Assembly: GCF_021390645.1 (NCBI RefSeq)
Contig: NZ_JAJEJT010000003.1
Location: 992,001 to 1,056,000 of the forward strand
DNA: 64,000 nucleotides
Reading direction: 5' to 3'
DNA from: Paraburkholderia flagellata
Lineage (GTDB): Bacteria; Pseudomonadota; Gammaproteobacteria; Burkholderiales; Burkholderiaceae
The notes beneath the pieces were generated by a model. The model saw nothing but the letters and a program-made list of their open reading frames with translations, ran no database searches and was not told where the DNA came from. The translations under genes and the position numbers were made by a program. The first letter of the stretch is position 1; each line of letters begins with the position of its first letter. Below, piece by piece: positions 51,292 to 59,623 of this stretch.

Positions 51292-52758
51292 TCAACGCTT
51301 GAAGTGCGGCGGCACTTGCGCGTCCACGTTGACCCACACCGAGCGTGCCTCCGTGTAGTCGTGCATCGCCTCGAAGCCCATTTCGCGGCCGTAGCCCGAT
51401 TGACCGACGCCGCCGAACGGGCTGCCCGGATTCACGCGCTTGTAGCAGTTCACCCAGCACATGCCCGCGTGAATCTTCCCCGCGATGCTGTGCGCACGAG
51501 AGAGGTCGCGCGTCCACAGGCCGCTGCCGAGACCGTAGTCGGTCCCATTGGCGATGGCGAGCGCCTCTTCGTCGGACTTGAAACGCAGCACGGTCGCGAA
51601 CGGGCCGAACACCTCTTCCTGCGCGATACGATCGTCCGGTGTCTTCGCCTCGATCACCGTGGGGCGCACGTAGTAGCCGTTGGCGAGCGCGGGGTCCTGC
51701 GGCGCGCTGCCGCCCGTGAGCACTCGGCCGCCCTGCTCGCGCGCCACGTCTACGAAGGCCTTCACGCGCTCCAGATGCTGCAGCGACGTGAGCGGCCCCA
51801 TTTCTGTTTCGGAATCCAAAGGATTTCCGACACGAATCGACGAGGCGAGCGCGACGAAGCGCTCGAGAAATTCATCGGCGATGCGCTCGTGCAGCACCAG
51901 ACGCGAACCAGCGATGCACGCCTGGCCCTGGTTGTGGAAGATCGCCCAGGCCGCGCCGTTGATGGCGGCGTCGAGATTGGCGTCGTCGAACACGATATTC
52001 GCGCCCTTGCCGCCGAGTTCGAGTTGCACGCGCTTCAGGTTCCCCTGCGAGGCTTCCACGATTCGCCGCCCCGTAGCCGTCGAGCCGGTGAAGGCGATCT
52101 TGCCCACGCCCTCGTGCTCCGCAAGGCGCTGCCCGGCCGTATTGCCATAGCCCGGCACGATATTGACGACACCTGCGGGAAAGCCCACTTCCGCCATCAA
52201 CTCGACAATGCGCAGCGTAGAAAGCGGCGTGATTTCCGAGGGCTTCAACACGACCGTGTTGCCAGCCGCGAGCGCCGGGCCCATCTTCCAGCTCGTGAAC
52301 ATGAGCGGAAAATTCCACGGCACGATTTGCCCCACCACGCCAATGGGCGCGCGCTGCACGTAGTTGAGAAAGCCCGTTTCTACGGGGATGACCGAGCCCT
52401 GGAGCTTGTCGGCCATGCCGCCGAAATAGCGGAAGCACGCGGCCGTGCGCGGGACGTCGAGCGCGCGAGAATCGCGAATCGGGTGCCCCGTGTCGAGCGA
52501 TTCCAGTTGCGCGAGTTCTTCGCCGTTCGCTTCGATGGCGTCAGCCAGACGCAGCAGCAGGCGGCCGCGCTCGGCGGCGGGCATCGCGGCCCACTGGGGG
52601 AAGGCGCGGGTCGCGGCGGCTACTGCCAGATCGATATCGGCGGCGGTGGCTGCGGCGATCTTCGTGATCAGCGAGCCGTCGTGCGGATTGAGCACGTCGA
52701 TGGTGCCGCCCTCGACAGCGTCAACGAAGCGGCCGTCGATGAACAATTGCGTTTGCAT
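51292..52758 (-). CDS. pnpE: 4-Hydroxymuconic semialdehyde dehydrogenase (ALDH family)
   Basis: 488 residues. Catalytic Glu247 (LELGGK) and Cys281 (NQGQACIAG), VPWNFPLMFTSWK and LKPSEITP motifs, and C-terminal SPFGGVGQSGYGREMG. It should oxidise 4-hydroxymuconic semialdehyde to maleylacetate. The specific assignment rests on position between hydroquinone dioxygenase and maleylacetate reductase; the sequence alone shows a betaine-aldehyde/2-hydroxymuconic type ALDH. Confidence 0.88.
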   Translation of the reverse strand: MQTQLFIDGRFVDAVEGGTIDVLNPHDGSLITKIAAATAADIDLAVAAATRAFPQWAAMPAAERGRLLLRLADAIEANGEELAQLESLDTGHPIRDSRALDVPRTAACFRYFGGMADKLQGSVIPVETGFLNYVQRAPIGVVGQIVPWNFPLMFTSWKMGPALAAGNTVVLKPSEITPLSTLRIVELMAEVGFPAGVVNIVPGYGNTAGQRLAEHEGVGKIAFTGSTATGRRIVEASQGNLKRVQLELGGKGANIVFDDANLDAAINGAAWAIFHNQGQACIAGSRLVLHERIADEFLERFVALASSIRVGNPLDSETEMGPLTSLQHLERVKAFVDVAREQGGRVLTGGSAPQDPALANGYYVRPTVIEAKTPDDRIAQEEVFGPFATVLRFKSDEEALAIANGTDYGLGSGLWTRDLSRAHSIAGKIHAGMCWVNCYKRVNPGSPFGGVGQSGYGREMGFEAMHDYTEARSVWVNVDAQVPPHFKR

Positions 52759-52809
52759 GAGTAAATCCTCGATTGATGCTTAGGCATGCTGCATAACTGC
52801 GAAATTCGC

Positions 52810-53829
52810 TCAGAAGTCGACCGGGTACGGCTTCAGCTCGCCGCTCTCGTAGCGCTTGGGCAAGCCCGCGGTCGCGTTCTCCCACACGAGCAGCATCGAG
52901 CGCTTGGTCGAATAGCCCTGGTGGCGGATATCGGCGGGCATCGCACAGATGTCGCCCGCGCGCATCGTGATGCGTGCGCGCGGCGCACCGGTGTTCTTGT
53001 CGCCGATGTCCCAGACGATTTCATCCGAGAGCTGCAGGAACCATTCGACGCGGTCGTTGCCATGGAAAACTGGCAGGATGTATTCCTCCGTGGTCGGGCA
53101 GAACAGGCTCTGCCCGCACACCGAAGTGACCGAGGGGTTCCACGTCACGTCAGAGCGCGAGAGGTACTTGAAGAGGTTGAACGCGTGCAACTCGCCTTCG
53201 AAACCGGGCTCGGCGTGCACTTCGGGGTTGTCCTGAGGCACGTCGGCGAAGGCGCGGTTCACCGGCAGTTCATCGCGCAGCGGCGAATCGCCTTCGAGGC
53301 CCGGCATGCGGCGCGTGGCAATGCGCGTGCGTTCGATCGCTGCGTCGTTCTCGCCATGCTTGCGGCCGAATGCGGTGCCGGTTTCCTCGGGCGCGGCGAA
53401 CGGGTCGAAGCCTTCGTTGGTCCAGTCGTGCAGGATCGCCTTGAAGGTCGCCATGATGGTCGGCGTTTCGAAGGTCTCGATATAGTCCACGCCAGCATCC
53501 TTCATGATGCCGTTGAACGAGCCCGCATAGACGTCCACCTTGCCGTAGTGATTGCGCGTGCCGAACACGTGGTCGAAATTCACCCAGCCGTAGAAGAAGC
53601 CCCACGCCACGTCGCGCATCATCGCGCGCAGGAAGGCATCGGCGGGGATAGCGTGCGTGCGTGTCTGCCCTTTCGCGGGCCACAGCACTTTCACGAAGTA
53701 TTCGTCGCGCGTGAATTCGAAAGCGCCGAGCGTGTAGCGGCGATAGCCGGTCACGGCGTCGGGCTCGCTCGCGCGTACGGTGTCGGCGGCAAAACCTGCG
53801 GAGTGGTCGAGGGTTTCGAGGGTGGCCAT
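52810..53829 (-). CDS. pnpD: Hydroquinone 1,2-dioxygenase large subunit
   Basis: 339 residues from ATG 53829 (GGAGACAC upstream). Iron ligands described for the Pseudomonas PnpCD structure (His256, Asn258, Glu262, His303, from memory) are present at exactly these positions: FHGNDRVEWF gives 256/258/262 and IRHQGY gives 303. The cupin fold covers the C-terminal half. With PnpC it opens hydroquinone to 4-hydroxymuconic semialdehyde using O2. The matching numbering also supports the start codon. Confidence 0.95.
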   Translation of the reverse strand: MATLETLDHSAGFAADTVRASEPDAVTGYRRYTLGAFEFTRDEYFVKVLWPAKGQTRTHAIPADAFLRAMMRDVAWGFFYGWVNFDHVFGTRNHYGKVDVYAGSFNGIMKDAGVDYIETFETPTIMATFKAILHDWTNEGFDPFAAPEETGTAFGRKHGENDAAIERTRIATRRMPGLEGDSPLRDELPVNRAFADVPQDNPEVHAEPGFEGELHAFNLFKYLSRSDVTWNPSVTSVCGQSLFCPTTEEYILPVFHGNDRVEWFLQLSDEIVWDIGDKNTGAPRARITMRAGDICAMPADIRHQGYSTKRSMLLVWENATAGLPKRYESGELKPYPVDF

Positions 53830-53870
53830 TTGGTGTCTCCAGTCGTCTAGTGATTGGTTAGCGCGTGTTT

Positions 53871-54365
53871 TCAGTGCAGGCAGATATCTGCCCACTTCTG
53901 CACGGACAGTTCACCGACCATGGTCTGCACGAGCGCCACGCCAGCCTTCTGTGCGCCGAAGCGATACGCGCAGCCTGCCGGCAGCAGCGCCTGGTGCCCG
54001 CGGCGCAACACCACGTGGCCCATCTTGCGGCCTGCAGGTTGTTCGCCCGCGTCGACCGTGCCCGTAGCGCCCTTGAGCGGCGTATCGAGCTTGATGAAGT
54101 CGATACGCACTTCGCCATCCATCAGGATGACGAACTCGTCGTGTGCGCAGGCGAACCAGCGCGACTGCCCTTCCGTGCGCAGCACCTCGATCGCATATTC
54201 GAGGTTCTTGCCGACCACGACTTTCTCAAATGGCGCCGAGCGCGCGGCGACTTCGAATACGTTCGAGAAAACATAGTGGCGGGCGTCGCCGCTCGTGATT
54301 TCGATCTCGCCCTTGCGGTACTGCTCAAGCGAGCCGAAGACGGTGTGGAATGACGAATCGGTCAT
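53871..54365 (-). CDS. pnpC: Hydroquinone 1,2-dioxygenase small subunit
   Basis: 164 residues, cupin fold without its own iron ligands, as expected for the small subunit (about 18 kDa). Stretches: GSLEQYRKGEIEITSGDARHYVFSNVFEVA, AHDEFVILMDGEVRIDF and GHVVLRRGHQALLPAGCAYRF. AGGAGACA eight bases before ATG 54365. First gene of the seven-gene pnp operon; a LysR-type element lies 88 bases upstream. Confidence 0.92.
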   Translation of the reverse strand: MTDSSFHTVFGSLEQYRKGEIEITSGDARHYVFSNVFEVAARSAPFEKVVVGKNLEYAIEVLRTEGQSRWFACAHDEFVILMDGEVRIDFIKLDTPLKGATGTVDAGEQPAGRKMGHVVLRRGHQALLPAGCAYRFGAQKAGVALVQTMVGELSVQKWADICLH

Positions 54366-54452
54366 GGCTGTCTCCTGTTTTGGAAGGTGTCGTTGGAATC
54401 AACTTTAGGAGCGCTGCGCGGCGGCAACAACCGGCGGCCAGGCGATTACGGT

Positions 54453-54469
54453 ATTCGCGTTTCGCAAAT
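54453..54469. promoter_or_regulatory. LysR-type operator of the pnp operon
   Basis: On the minus strand: ATT-TGCGAAACGCG-AAT, an ATT-N11-AAT box with internal GCG-AAA-CGC symmetry. It lies in the 149-base gap between the LysR stop and pnpC, 88-104 bases before the pnpC start. A near copy occurs at 57003-57019. Confidence 0.65.
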
Positions 54470-54514
54470 AATCGCGGCAGGCGAAGCGTCGCCCGGCGAA
54501 ACGTCGCTCATGCG

Positions 54515-55444
54515 CTAGCGCACCCAGCCGCGCTCGATCAGCGGCACGTCCCAGGCGGGCTCGGGGCCGAGATACTCGGCGAGAAACTCCACGAGCGCCT
54601 TCACTTTCAGGGCCTGGCGCTGCGTGGAGGGATACACGGCGGCGAAGCTCAACGCCGAGAGGTGGTAGTCGGTGAGGATCGGCACGAGCGAGCCGTTCAG
54701 GAGCGCCTCGCTCGCCACGAGCGTAGGCAGGCACACCACGCCGCCGCCCGTGAGCGCGTAATCGCGCAGCAAATGCACCGAGTTCGAGCGGATCATGCCA
54801 GGCAATTCCATCTCCACGACTTCGTCGCCGCGTGTCATCGTCCAGCGGTTGCGCGAGGGATAGCCCGAATAGAGCGCCGTGGTGTGCTGCAGCAATTCGC
54901 GTGGATGCTGCGGCGCGCCATGCTCTTCCACATAAGCGGGCGTGGCGCAAAAGAGCCGCCGCACCGAAAAGAGCCGCCGCTCGATCAGCGAGTCGGAAAT
55001 GGGCGGGAAGATCTGGAAGGCAACGTCGAAACCTTCTTCGATCGGATCAACCACGCGGTCGTTGACGATCACATCGAGCTGAATGCCAGGATAGCGGCGG
55101 TTGAACTCGGCAAGCGGCGCGCCGAAATGGCCCAGCGCGAAGCCCGGCAATATCTGGATGCGCAGTCTGCCCGTTGGCGTGGCGCGCAGTTCGCGCATCT
55201 GGTCGGTCAGCTCGTTCACGCGGCCCACTACCTCGGCGCATTCACGATAAAACGCCTCGCCGACTTCGGAGAGGCGCACGTGCCGCGTACTGCGATGAAA
55301 GAGCGGCGCGTTGACGAACTTCTCCAGTTGCTGGATGCGGTTCGTCACGACCGAACTGGTTACGCCGAGTTGCCGGGCCGCTTCCGCGAAACTGCTCGTT
55401 TCCGCCACGCGCACAAAGGCTTCGATGCTCAGGAATCGATCCAT
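54515..55444 (-). CDS. LysR-family regulator of the pnp island
   Basis: 309 residues from ATG 55444 (GAGAGGAG seven bases upstream). HTH: FVRVAETSSFAEAARQLGVTSSVVTNRIQQLE; effector domain from about 90, TGRLRIQILPGFALGHFGAPL. Lies immediately upstream of the pnp operon on the same strand and is the likely activator responding to hydroquinone, hydroxyquinol or maleylacetate. The two 17-bp boxes at 54453 and 57003 are its probable targets. Confidence 0.9.
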   Translation of the reverse strand: MDRFLSIEAFVRVAETSSFAEAARQLGVTSSVVTNRIQQLEKFVNAPLFHRSTRHVRLSEVGEAFYRECAEVVGRVNELTDQMRELRATPTGRLRIQILPGFALGHFGAPLAEFNRRYPGIQLDVIVNDRVVDPIEEGFDVAFQIFPPISDSLIERRLFSVRRLFCATPAYVEEHGAPQHPRELLQHTTALYSGYPSRNRWTMTRGDEVVEMELPGMIRSNSVHLLRDYALTGGGVVCLPTLVASEALLNGSLVPILTDYHLSALSFAAVYPSTQRQALKVKALVEFLAEYLGPEPAWDVPLIERGWVR

Positions 55445-55561
55445 GCTCCTCTCTTCTTCATGGGTTCGCGCCCTCCAAGTATAGGGCCCGCTTCCCGTCG
55501 GCCACGCCACTGCGTCACACGCGACGTGGCAAGAGAGAGCGACGTTGACGACGCTCCAGCC

Positions 55562-56836
55562 CTAATCGGCCTGCCCAGCCGCAGGCAATGGCGCGGCAGG
55601 AATGACGGGCTCGCTGCGCCCCAGCTTTGCGGGCGCGGTTTCCTTGAGCAAGAGGCTCACCAGCACACCGAGCAAAACCGCGCCAATAGGCAGCCACAAA
55701 ATGTTCTGGATGCCGAAATGGGCCGCCACGAATCCGGCGAGCGCGGGCGCCACGCCGCCGCCAAAGATTTCGCCCGCTCCCACCACGAGCCCGATCGAGG
55801 TCGAAACCATGCCGGCCGGCGCGGCTTCGGTGGCGACCGGTCCCGAGAGCAGCGAAACGAGGCCCAGCGTGAAGAACGAAGCCGCGAAGAGCACTGCGAA
55901 GAGTTCGAGCGGCTGCGCGCCGAGACCACGAAACACGATGAGCATGACGGCAGTGCCCACGAAGCCGAGAACGCTCGCCAGACGCCGGCCCAGCAGATCC
56001 GAAAGCCCCGGCAAGCCGAACTGTCCGACGAAACCGCCAAAGCCAATCGCCGAGGCCACCACGCCCATGCGCTGCGTGTCGAGCGAAAGATACTGCGTGA
56101 GGTAGAGCGGCAGCATGGCGCCGAGCACGAACACGCCTGTCATGGCGCAGAAGAGCGCGACCATCGCCACGGGAATGTTGCGGCTGCGGAGCACGTCGCG
56201 CCAGTGGCCGCGTTCGGCCTTTGCAGCGGGTGCACCGGCGTCACGGGTCGGCGCGCCTTGTGGTTCCCGGATCACGCGGTACATCAGCAAACCGAGTATG
56301 AGTCCCGGCACCGAGACGAGCGCGAACACCCAGCGCCAACTCATCACGCCCAGCAACTGCGTGGCGATGATCGGCGCGAGCGCGAGGCCGAACAGCGCGA
56401 AGCCGCTTTGCTGGAGCCCGAGATTGAAGCCGCGGCGCTTCGGGTGCGAGGCATCGGCCGTGGCGGCGAAGCTCGTCGGGCAAAACGAGCCTTCGGCCAC
56501 GCCCATCAGCGCGCGCACGGCCAGCAGGCTCGCAAAGCCGCCTGCGAAGCCGGAAAAGCCCGAGAGCAGCGAGAACGCGATGATCGCCGGGATCAGCACC
56601 TTGCGCCGCCCGACTTTGTCGGACAAGCCACCCATGACCGCCGCGAAGACACCCCACGAAAGGCCGAGTATGCCGATGCAGTTGCCCACATCCTGCGCAT
56701 TGAGGTTGAGGTCTTTCATGATGGACGGGAACAGCGGCGCGATCAGCCAGCGGTCGAGGCCGACGAGGCCAAAGCCCAGCGCCAACAGCGTCACGGCCTT
56801 CCATTCGTAGGCCGTATCCCATGTGTTCGGTTTCAT
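55562..56836 (-). CDS. MFS transporter of the pnp island
   Basis: 424 residues, about 12 helices. Blocks: LALGFGLVGLDRWLIAPLFPSIMKDL, GGLSDKVGRRKVLIPAIIAF after helix 2 and LSDLLGRRLASVLG after helix 8. The second half has LVVGAGEIFGGGVAPALAGFVA, typical of anion:cation-symporter-like carriers. A copy of the pnp operator lies about 170 bases upstream, so it is probably coinduced and may import an aromatic precursor or export excess substrate. Confidence 0.9.
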   Translation of the reverse strand: MKPNTWDTAYEWKAVTLLALGFGLVGLDRWLIAPLFPSIMKDLNLNAQDVGNCIGILGLSWGVFAAVMGGLSDKVGRRKVLIPAIIAFSLLSGFSGFAGGFASLLAVRALMGVAEGSFCPTSFAATADASHPKRRGFNLGLQQSGFALFGLALAPIIATQLLGVMSWRWVFALVSVPGLILGLLMYRVIREPQGAPTRDAGAPAAKAERGHWRDVLRSRNIPVAMVALFCAMTGVFVLGAMLPLYLTQYLSLDTQRMGVVASAIGFGGFVGQFGLPGLSDLLGRRLASVLGFVGTAVMLIVFRGLGAQPLELFAVLFAASFFTLGLVSLLSGPVATEAAPAGMVSTSIGLVVGAGEIFGGGVAPALAGFVAAHFGIQNILWLPIGAVLLGVLVSLLLKETAPAKLGRSEPVIPAAPLPAAGQAD

Positions 56837-57002
56837 CTCTGTCTCCTTGGGCCGGCCGGATGCCGCGCCACACGCTCATGTTCGAAAACGGTGTGCGACG
56901 CGAAGTGCACCGCTGCAGGCTCGCAGGACGCCATCGACATCGACGACGCCAGGATAGTCGCAAGCGCGGTGTAATCAGTACCGGATAACGCCCGAATACG
57001 TC

Positions 57003-57019
57003 ATTTGCGAATCGCGAAC
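57003..57019. promoter_or_regulatory. Second LysR-type operator, upstream of the MFS gene
   Basis: ATT-TGCGAATCGCG-AAC matches the pnpC element at 15 of 17 positions and the LysR T-N11-A rule. It lies 167-183 bases upstream of the MFS start at 56836. Confidence 0.6.
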
Positions 57020-57035
57020 AATCGGGTGGGAAAGG

Positions 57036-57055
57036 CCGGCAGGCACGGCTGCCGG
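57036..57055. other. 7-bp-stem hairpin upstream of the pnp MFS gene
   Basis: CCGGCAG-N6-CTGCCGG, 17 bases from the second LysR-type box. No T-run on either strand. Function unknown. Confidence 0.3.
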
Positions 57056-57197
57056 GGCGCTGCGAGGGGTGCGCGCCACGCGTTGCGCCACTGCGCGGCC
57101 ACCCCAGGACAATTACGGGTAGACGCTCGCTTGCGCGTCGGGCGGTATGGCGGCGCAGGCGCTTAATACATCGACGGCGTATCCGTGCTCGCGGCGC

Positions 57198-58292
57198 TCA
57201 CGCTTTGCGCAAGTGCTCCGTATGCATGTCGCTCAAACGGCTCAGCAGGATGCCGTAGCCGGTCAAATGCCCGAGATAGACGCTCGTGAACACGCCCGTT
57301 GCAGGCAGCGCTTCGACAAGCGCATGCAGTTCCTCGCGCGTGAGCGGCGCCACGAGAAGGCCTGGGCGCTCCACCCGAAGATCGGCCTGCGAAGCCAGTT
57401 GCCGGTGGACGTCCACGAGGCGCGCGAGGCCGCGCCGGTATGCGTCTTTCCATTGCGCGTCCAGCGCCTCGTATTGCGCGTTGAACGTGTCGAGCGTTTC
57501 GAGGAAGCCGACGATCGAATCGAATAGCTCGTGGTAGCACGAGAACAGCGGCAGGCGATCACGGTTGCGCTTCAAATGCGCCGACACCCACGACTGCTCC
57601 AGGTCCGATTTGAGGAGATCGTGCGCCTGCTTCAGATTGCTGCTCGACACCCGCAGCGCGGCCGCCGCCGATTTCAGCTTCGCGCGGTCCAGCGTTTCCG
57701 TCGCGACTTCGCTTAGCAAGGCTTCGGCCTGCGCGTTGCCGTCGTTGACGAGCGTATTCGCCCAGAAGCCGTGATCGGGCGGAAACGCGATCTGCTGGAT
57801 GACGAAACCGAGCAGCATGCCGAGCACCACGCCGATCAAACGTTGCTCCAGCAACGGTATGTGCTCGCCCGTGTAGAGCACGAGCGTCATGGGCACGGTA
57901 ACGCTCGTCATCTGGAACACTGAAGGCCTGATGCGCACGATCGTGAATATCACGAGCGGCAGCAGGATCACCCCCAGCCACAAATGCGGCGCAGTCAGCC
58001 AGATCAGCAGCGTGCCAATCGGCATCGCAACGAGATTCGACATCACGCGCTTGTAGAAGTACCCGCGCGCCGCCGAGATGGAACTGCCGAGCGCGAGCGT
58101 GAGCATGGCCGAACCCGAGAGCGCCACCGCCGCTTCGGGAAAGCCGCACGCATACGGAATGCCGAAGCCGATCCACATGCCGAGCGTGAGCTTCGTGTAT
58201 TTCGCGAGTTCGGAGAGGGAAAAGCGGGCGAGCGCACGGCGAAACGGCGTGAGCGGTTTGTGGGCGTAGGAGATGGAGGCCATGGATGCCAT
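57198..58292 (-). CDS. FUSC-family (aromatic acid exporter-like) protein
   Basis: 364 residues from ATG 58292; GTG 58313 and ATG 58283 are alternatives without a clear ribosome site. About six hydrophobic helices in the first 175 residues (LGMWIGFGIPYACGFPEAAVALSGSAMLTLALG, APHLWLGVILLPLVIFTIV), then a helical cytoplasmic domain of about 190 residues. The half-size FUSC form probably dimerises. Relatives (AaeB, YccS) export aromatic acids or other toxic weak acids, which fits the neighbouring aromatic island. Confidence 0.85.
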   Translation of the reverse strand: MASMASISYAHKPLTPFRRALARFSLSELAKYTKLTLGMWIGFGIPYACGFPEAAVALSGSAMLTLALGSSISAARGYFYKRVMSNLVAMPIGTLLIWLTAPHLWLGVILLPLVIFTIVRIRPSVFQMTSVTVPMTLVLYTGEHIPLLEQRLIGVVLGMLLGFVIQQIAFPPDHGFWANTLVNDGNAQAEALLSEVATETLDRAKLKSAAAALRVSSSNLKQAHDLLKSDLEQSWVSAHLKRNRDRLPLFSCYHELFDSIVGFLETLDTFNAQYEALDAQWKDAYRRGLARLVDVHRQLASQADLRVERPGLLVAPLTREELHALVEALPATGVFTSVYLGHLTGYGILLSRLSDMHTEHLRKA

Positions 58293-58604
58293 CGGTCGTT
58301 TCAGGCGGAGCACCCATGTTAACGCGATTGACGCGAGTGTTCCGGCACTCAGTTCACCGCCCGGTTGCCGATTATTTTGCCGCCCGGATTTTCTTTCCGA
58401 TTCATCACATCAAAGATCGGCACTTTGTGCGGACGCCCGCCGCAACGGCCGCTGCGGGCCGCCGCGCGCAAGCCCTGTGCCTTGCAAATTATTTTCAATT
58501 TCTTTCGCGTTTTTTTCATTTACTGTCATGTCCAGCGGATGAAGTTCGCATTACGAACCTGCTTTGCGAAGGTCCCCGCATCCCTCAAGCACTGGGGTCT
58601 GCCC
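58293..58604. other. 312-base divergent intergenic region with AT-rich core
   Basis: No gene seen. Positions about 58483-58528 are strongly T-rich, in contrast with surrounding sequence. A GTTCG-N5-CGAAC repeat lies at 58546-58560. Should contain promoters for both the FUSC gene and the glycosyltransferase. Confidence 0.4.
58546..58560. promoter_or_regulatory. Inverted repeat before the glycosyltransferase gene
   Basis: GTTCG-CATTA-CGAAC, a perfect 5+5 repeat, about 45 bases upstream of the chosen start and just inside a possible longer in-frame start (ATG 58541). Operator or chance. Confidence 0.3.
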
Positions 58605-59615
58605 ATGACGACAACAACGAAGGTCTCCATTTGCCTGCCGACGTACAACCGGCCTGAACTGCTCGTTCGCTGCATCGAATCGTGCCTCATGCAAACGCAT
58701 GCGAACATCGAGATCGTGATCGGCGACGATTCTAGCGACGATCGCACGGCGCAACTGGTCGCATCGCGTTACGGCAACGACCCACGCATCGCCTACCGGC
58801 GCAACGTGCCCGCGCTCGGACAGGCGCCCAACGTGGCCAGCCTCTTCGAGCGGGCGAGCGGAGACAAGATCCTCCTGATCCACGACGACGACTACCTGCT
58901 CGTGCACTGCATCGAGAAGCTGCTTGCGCAGTGGGAGCGTTACCCGGATCTGGAAGTCGCGTTCGGCGATCAATACGAAACCGATCATGACGGGCGCATC
59001 ATGCACGCGGCCAGCGAACGCATGAACCTCGCCTATCACCGCACGGCCAGCGCGGCGGGCCTGCAAAACCCGCCGGGCCGTGTGGGCATCGTGCAGATGT
59101 TCCCCAACAATGGCTGGCTCGCCAACGCGGCGCTCGTCAAGCGCATCGGTTACGACGATCACTACGGCACCTGCTGCGACTACGTGTTCGGCACGCGGCT
59201 TTGTCTCGCGGCGAAACGCGTGTGCTATGTGAACGAATACGTCTCGTGCTATCGGATCACCGATGTTTCGGTTTCCCAGGCAACACGCACGAGCATCAAT
59301 GCCTCGTCGATCTCCGCGTGGCGCTTTCTCAACAGCCTCGCGTTGCCGCCCGAACTCGAACCGGCCCGCAAGCTCGCCATGCGCCGGCTCGTGCCGATCG
59401 TGGTCTCGCTGCTCGCGCGCAATCGCGAGGCGCGCGCCGGGCTGCAGCTCGCGCTCGGCAATCTCTACGCGTACCGGTTCGGCTTCAGCCCGCGCCTCTA
59501 CTACCACCTGCTGATGATCTGGAAAGCCACGCGGCGGCCCGGCACAGAGTCCGTCGCACTATTGGCTATCAAGGACGAGCAAGGCGTGGATACTTCGCGA
59601 GCGCGCATGCCGTAG
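58605..59615 (+). CDS. Family 2 glycosyltransferase
   Basis: 336 residues from ATG 58605 (MTTTTKVSICLPTYNRPELL). GT-A fold with VIGDDSSDDRT and metal-binding DDD in LIHDDDYLLVHCIEKLL, both required for nucleotide-sugar binding. The C-terminal 100 residues are basic and helical. An in-frame start 66 bases upstream is possible. No other envelope or polysaccharide genes are in the window, so it seems an isolated glycosyltransferase with unknown acceptor. Confidence 0.9.
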   Translation: MTTTTKVSICLPTYNRPELLVRCIESCLMQTHANIEIVIGDDSSDDRTAQLVASRYGNDPRIAYRRNVPALGQAPNVASLFERASGDKILLIHDDDYLLVHCIEKLLAQWERYPDLEVAFGDQYETDHDGRIMHAASERMNLAYHRTASAAGLQNPPGRVGIVQMFPNNGWLANAALVKRIGYDDHYGTCCDYVFGTRLCLAAKRVCYVNEYVSCYRITDVSVSQATRTSINASSISAWRFLNSLALPPELEPARKLAMRRLVPIVVSLLARNREARAGLQLALGNLYAYRFGFSPRLYYHLLMIWKATRRPGTESVALLAIKDEQGVDTSRARMP

Positions 59616-59623
59616 CGAGCGCT

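Larger units (their letters stand above)
56837..57197. other. 361-base intergenic region with operator and hairpin
   Basis: No gene seen. It contains the second LysR-type box (57003-57019) and a CCGGCAG-N6-CTGCCGG hairpin (57036-57055), and presumably the MFS promoter. The end adjoining the FUSC gene stop shows no clear terminator. Confidence 0.5.
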
